A stretch of DNA of 34,533 bases from Candidatus Woesearchaeota archaeon (lineage in GTDB: Archaea > Nanobdellota > Nanobdellia > Woesearchaeales > UBA10216). The stretch spans positions 1 through 34,533 of the forward strand of contig JACPTE010000011.1 of NCBI GenBank assembly GCA_016192945.1, given 5' to 3'. Numbering within the stretch: position 1 is the first letter of the stretch; each line of letters opens with the position of its first letter. Of the stretch, positions 33,175 to 34,533 are shown one piece after another. A model generated the notes under the pieces. The model made no database searches, was not told the origin of the DNA, and saw nothing but the letters and a program-made list of their open reading frames with translations. Both the position numbers and the translations under genes were made by a program.

Positions 33175-34056
33175 ATGATAGAGGCGGTAACCTACCCCAT
33201 AACTGCATTAATGCTTGCAATAGGGGCATTCACTGACATAAAAACCCGCGAGGTTCCTGACTGGGTGAACTATAGCGCCATAGCTGCCGGAATAGCAGTC
33301 AGCCTGTTATTCTCCATAATAAGCAGCACAGTCTGGCCAATACTATTCAGCCTGACAGGCACTCTGGTTTTCTTCGCAATAGCCTGCGCAATGTTCTACT
33401 CAGGGCAATGGGGAGGGGGGGACAGCAAGATGCTGATAGCGCTTGGCTCGCTGCTCGGGCTGGAATTCAGCTTCCAATACCCCTTTATCAGCCTGAGCCA
33501 GATAATAGTGTCGTTCTGGATAAACCTCCTTTTCGTGGGCGTGGCTTATGCGCTTTTCTGGAGCGCCTTCCTCGCATTAAGGAACAGGGAAAAATTCGTG
33601 CTCCAGTTCAGGCAGCAGGCAGCAGGCATAAAAACAGGAAGACTGGCAATAACCGCATTATTCGCAGTTGCAGCTGCCTTCATTTTCCTTGCCCCTGAGC
33701 CCGGCATAAGATTCGCTGCCATCGGGATTGCAGCCACTCTCGCATCAGGAGGCCTCATCTGGATGTTCGCCAAGTCAGTTGAAAAAAGCTGCATGATAAA
33801 GCAGATAGAGCCTGAAAAGCTCACAGAGGGGGACTGGATAGCCCGGGATGTCTATGTCAACAAAAAATACATATGCGGGCCAAAAGACCTTGGCATAGAG
33901 AAAAGGCAGATAAGGCAGCTGATACGGCTCAAGCAGCAGGGAAAAATAAGAAAAATCCTCGTGAAGGAGGGCATACCATTCGTGCCGGCATTTCTCCTCT
34001 CATTCATCTTCAGCGTGAGCCTAGGGAATGTGCTCCTCATGCTACTGCATTTTTGA
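33175..34056 (+). CDS. A24-type prepilin/preflagellin peptidase
   Basis: AFTDIKTREVPDWVNY and GGGDSKMLIALGSLLG (two catalytic Asp motifs), multiple TM segments. ORF track extends to 33130. Confidence 0.88.
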   Translation: MIEAVTYPITALMLAIGAFTDIKTREVPDWVNYSAIAAGIAVSLLFSIISSTVWPILFSLTGTLVFFAIACAMFYSGQWGGGDSKMLIALGSLLGLEFSFQYPFISLSQIIVSFWINLLFVGVAYALFWSAFLALRNREKFVLQFRQQAAGIKTGRLAITALFAVAAAFIFLAPEPGIRFAAIGIAATLASGGLIWMFAKSVEKSCMIKQIEPEKLTEGDWIARDVYVNKKYICGPKDLGIEKRQIRQLIRLKQQGKIRKILVKEGIPFVPAFLLSFIFSVSLGNVLLMLLHF

Positions 34057-34140
34057 GTTATTTATATATCATTTAAGATAGATTTAATAAATTGCGATTA
34101 ATTTGAATTGACATTATGTGTAAGCGGGAATTGGCTAAAG

Positions 34141-34533
34141 ATGAAAAATCACCTGTTGATCAAAAAATTAGAAGGCGTTCAAACTATAAAATCAATTATG
34201 GCTTTATTAAATGTGAACAGGCAGAAAGCAATATACACTGTTTATAGATTAAGAAAAGAGGGCTATGTAAAATCAAAGCGATTGAAAGAAGGGAACAGGG
34301 CATATTATATCTCATTTGAAAATAAGTTAAAAGGAACCAGTTACTATGATTTGATAAACAGCATATCTCCTGTAAAAATATCTGAGCCAGCCATTTATCG
34401 CATTTATGGCAAAGAAATAAGCTATGAGGAAGCTTTGATTTTTGCCATAAAAACAGGAAGCCTAAGAACGATTTTAGCATCTTTAGCTTTATTCAGGAGA
34501 ATCAATGACTGGACGAAGCTATATCATTTAGCA
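34141..34533 (+). CDS. HTH-like protein, truncated by window edge
   Basis: Manual translation, open to window end: MKNHLLIKKLEGVQTIKSIMALLNVNRQKAIYTVYRLRKEGYVKSKRLKEGNRAYYISFENKLKG...; winged-HTH-like; missed by the ORF track because no stop is present. Confidence 0.7.
   Translation, partial: MKNHLLIKKLEGVQTIKSIMALLNVNRQKAIYTVYRLRKEGYVKSKRLKEGNRAYYISFENKLKGTSYYDLINSISPVKISEPAIYRIYGKEISYEEALIFAIKTGSLRTILASLALFRRINDWTKLYHLA

Overview
The window looks archaeal and is most consistent with a DPANN/Woesearchaeota-like genome: TATA-box promoters, apparently leaderless GTG/ATG starts, TopoVI, aCPSF1, TFE, and an intron-containing tRNA. Recognisable housekeeping genes are an fsa-glmM-glmU operon, trmI, dtdA, a Dim2-like KH protein, top6B-top6A, tfe, pyrH, psmB, aCPSF1 and a prepilin peptidase. 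There are three toxin-antitoxin loci, one of them with a decayed VapC, and two very large mosaic secreted proteins. The most notable observations are: (1) two tRNA loci (Leu-CAG and Arg-TCT) each preceded, next to the promoter, by an extra 5'-half tRNA copy; (2) a tRNA-Leu with a 50-nt intron in the T-loop; (3) an unannotated GC-rich region with stacked multi-branch hairpins upstream of tRNA-Arg; (4) two tandem ultra-acidic microproteins (32 and 53 aa) missing from the ORF track; (5) a cassette of about 82 aa inserted in frame into a Cys-rich module of a surface protein and shared at near-identical nucleotide level with its neighbour; (6) a metzincin-like HEMGHYRDVVH motif in a giant beta-helix/PEGA/CARDB protein; (7) a cis-prenyltransferase homolog that has lost its catalytic motifs. 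All assignments come from reading the sequence; no searches or folding programs were run.
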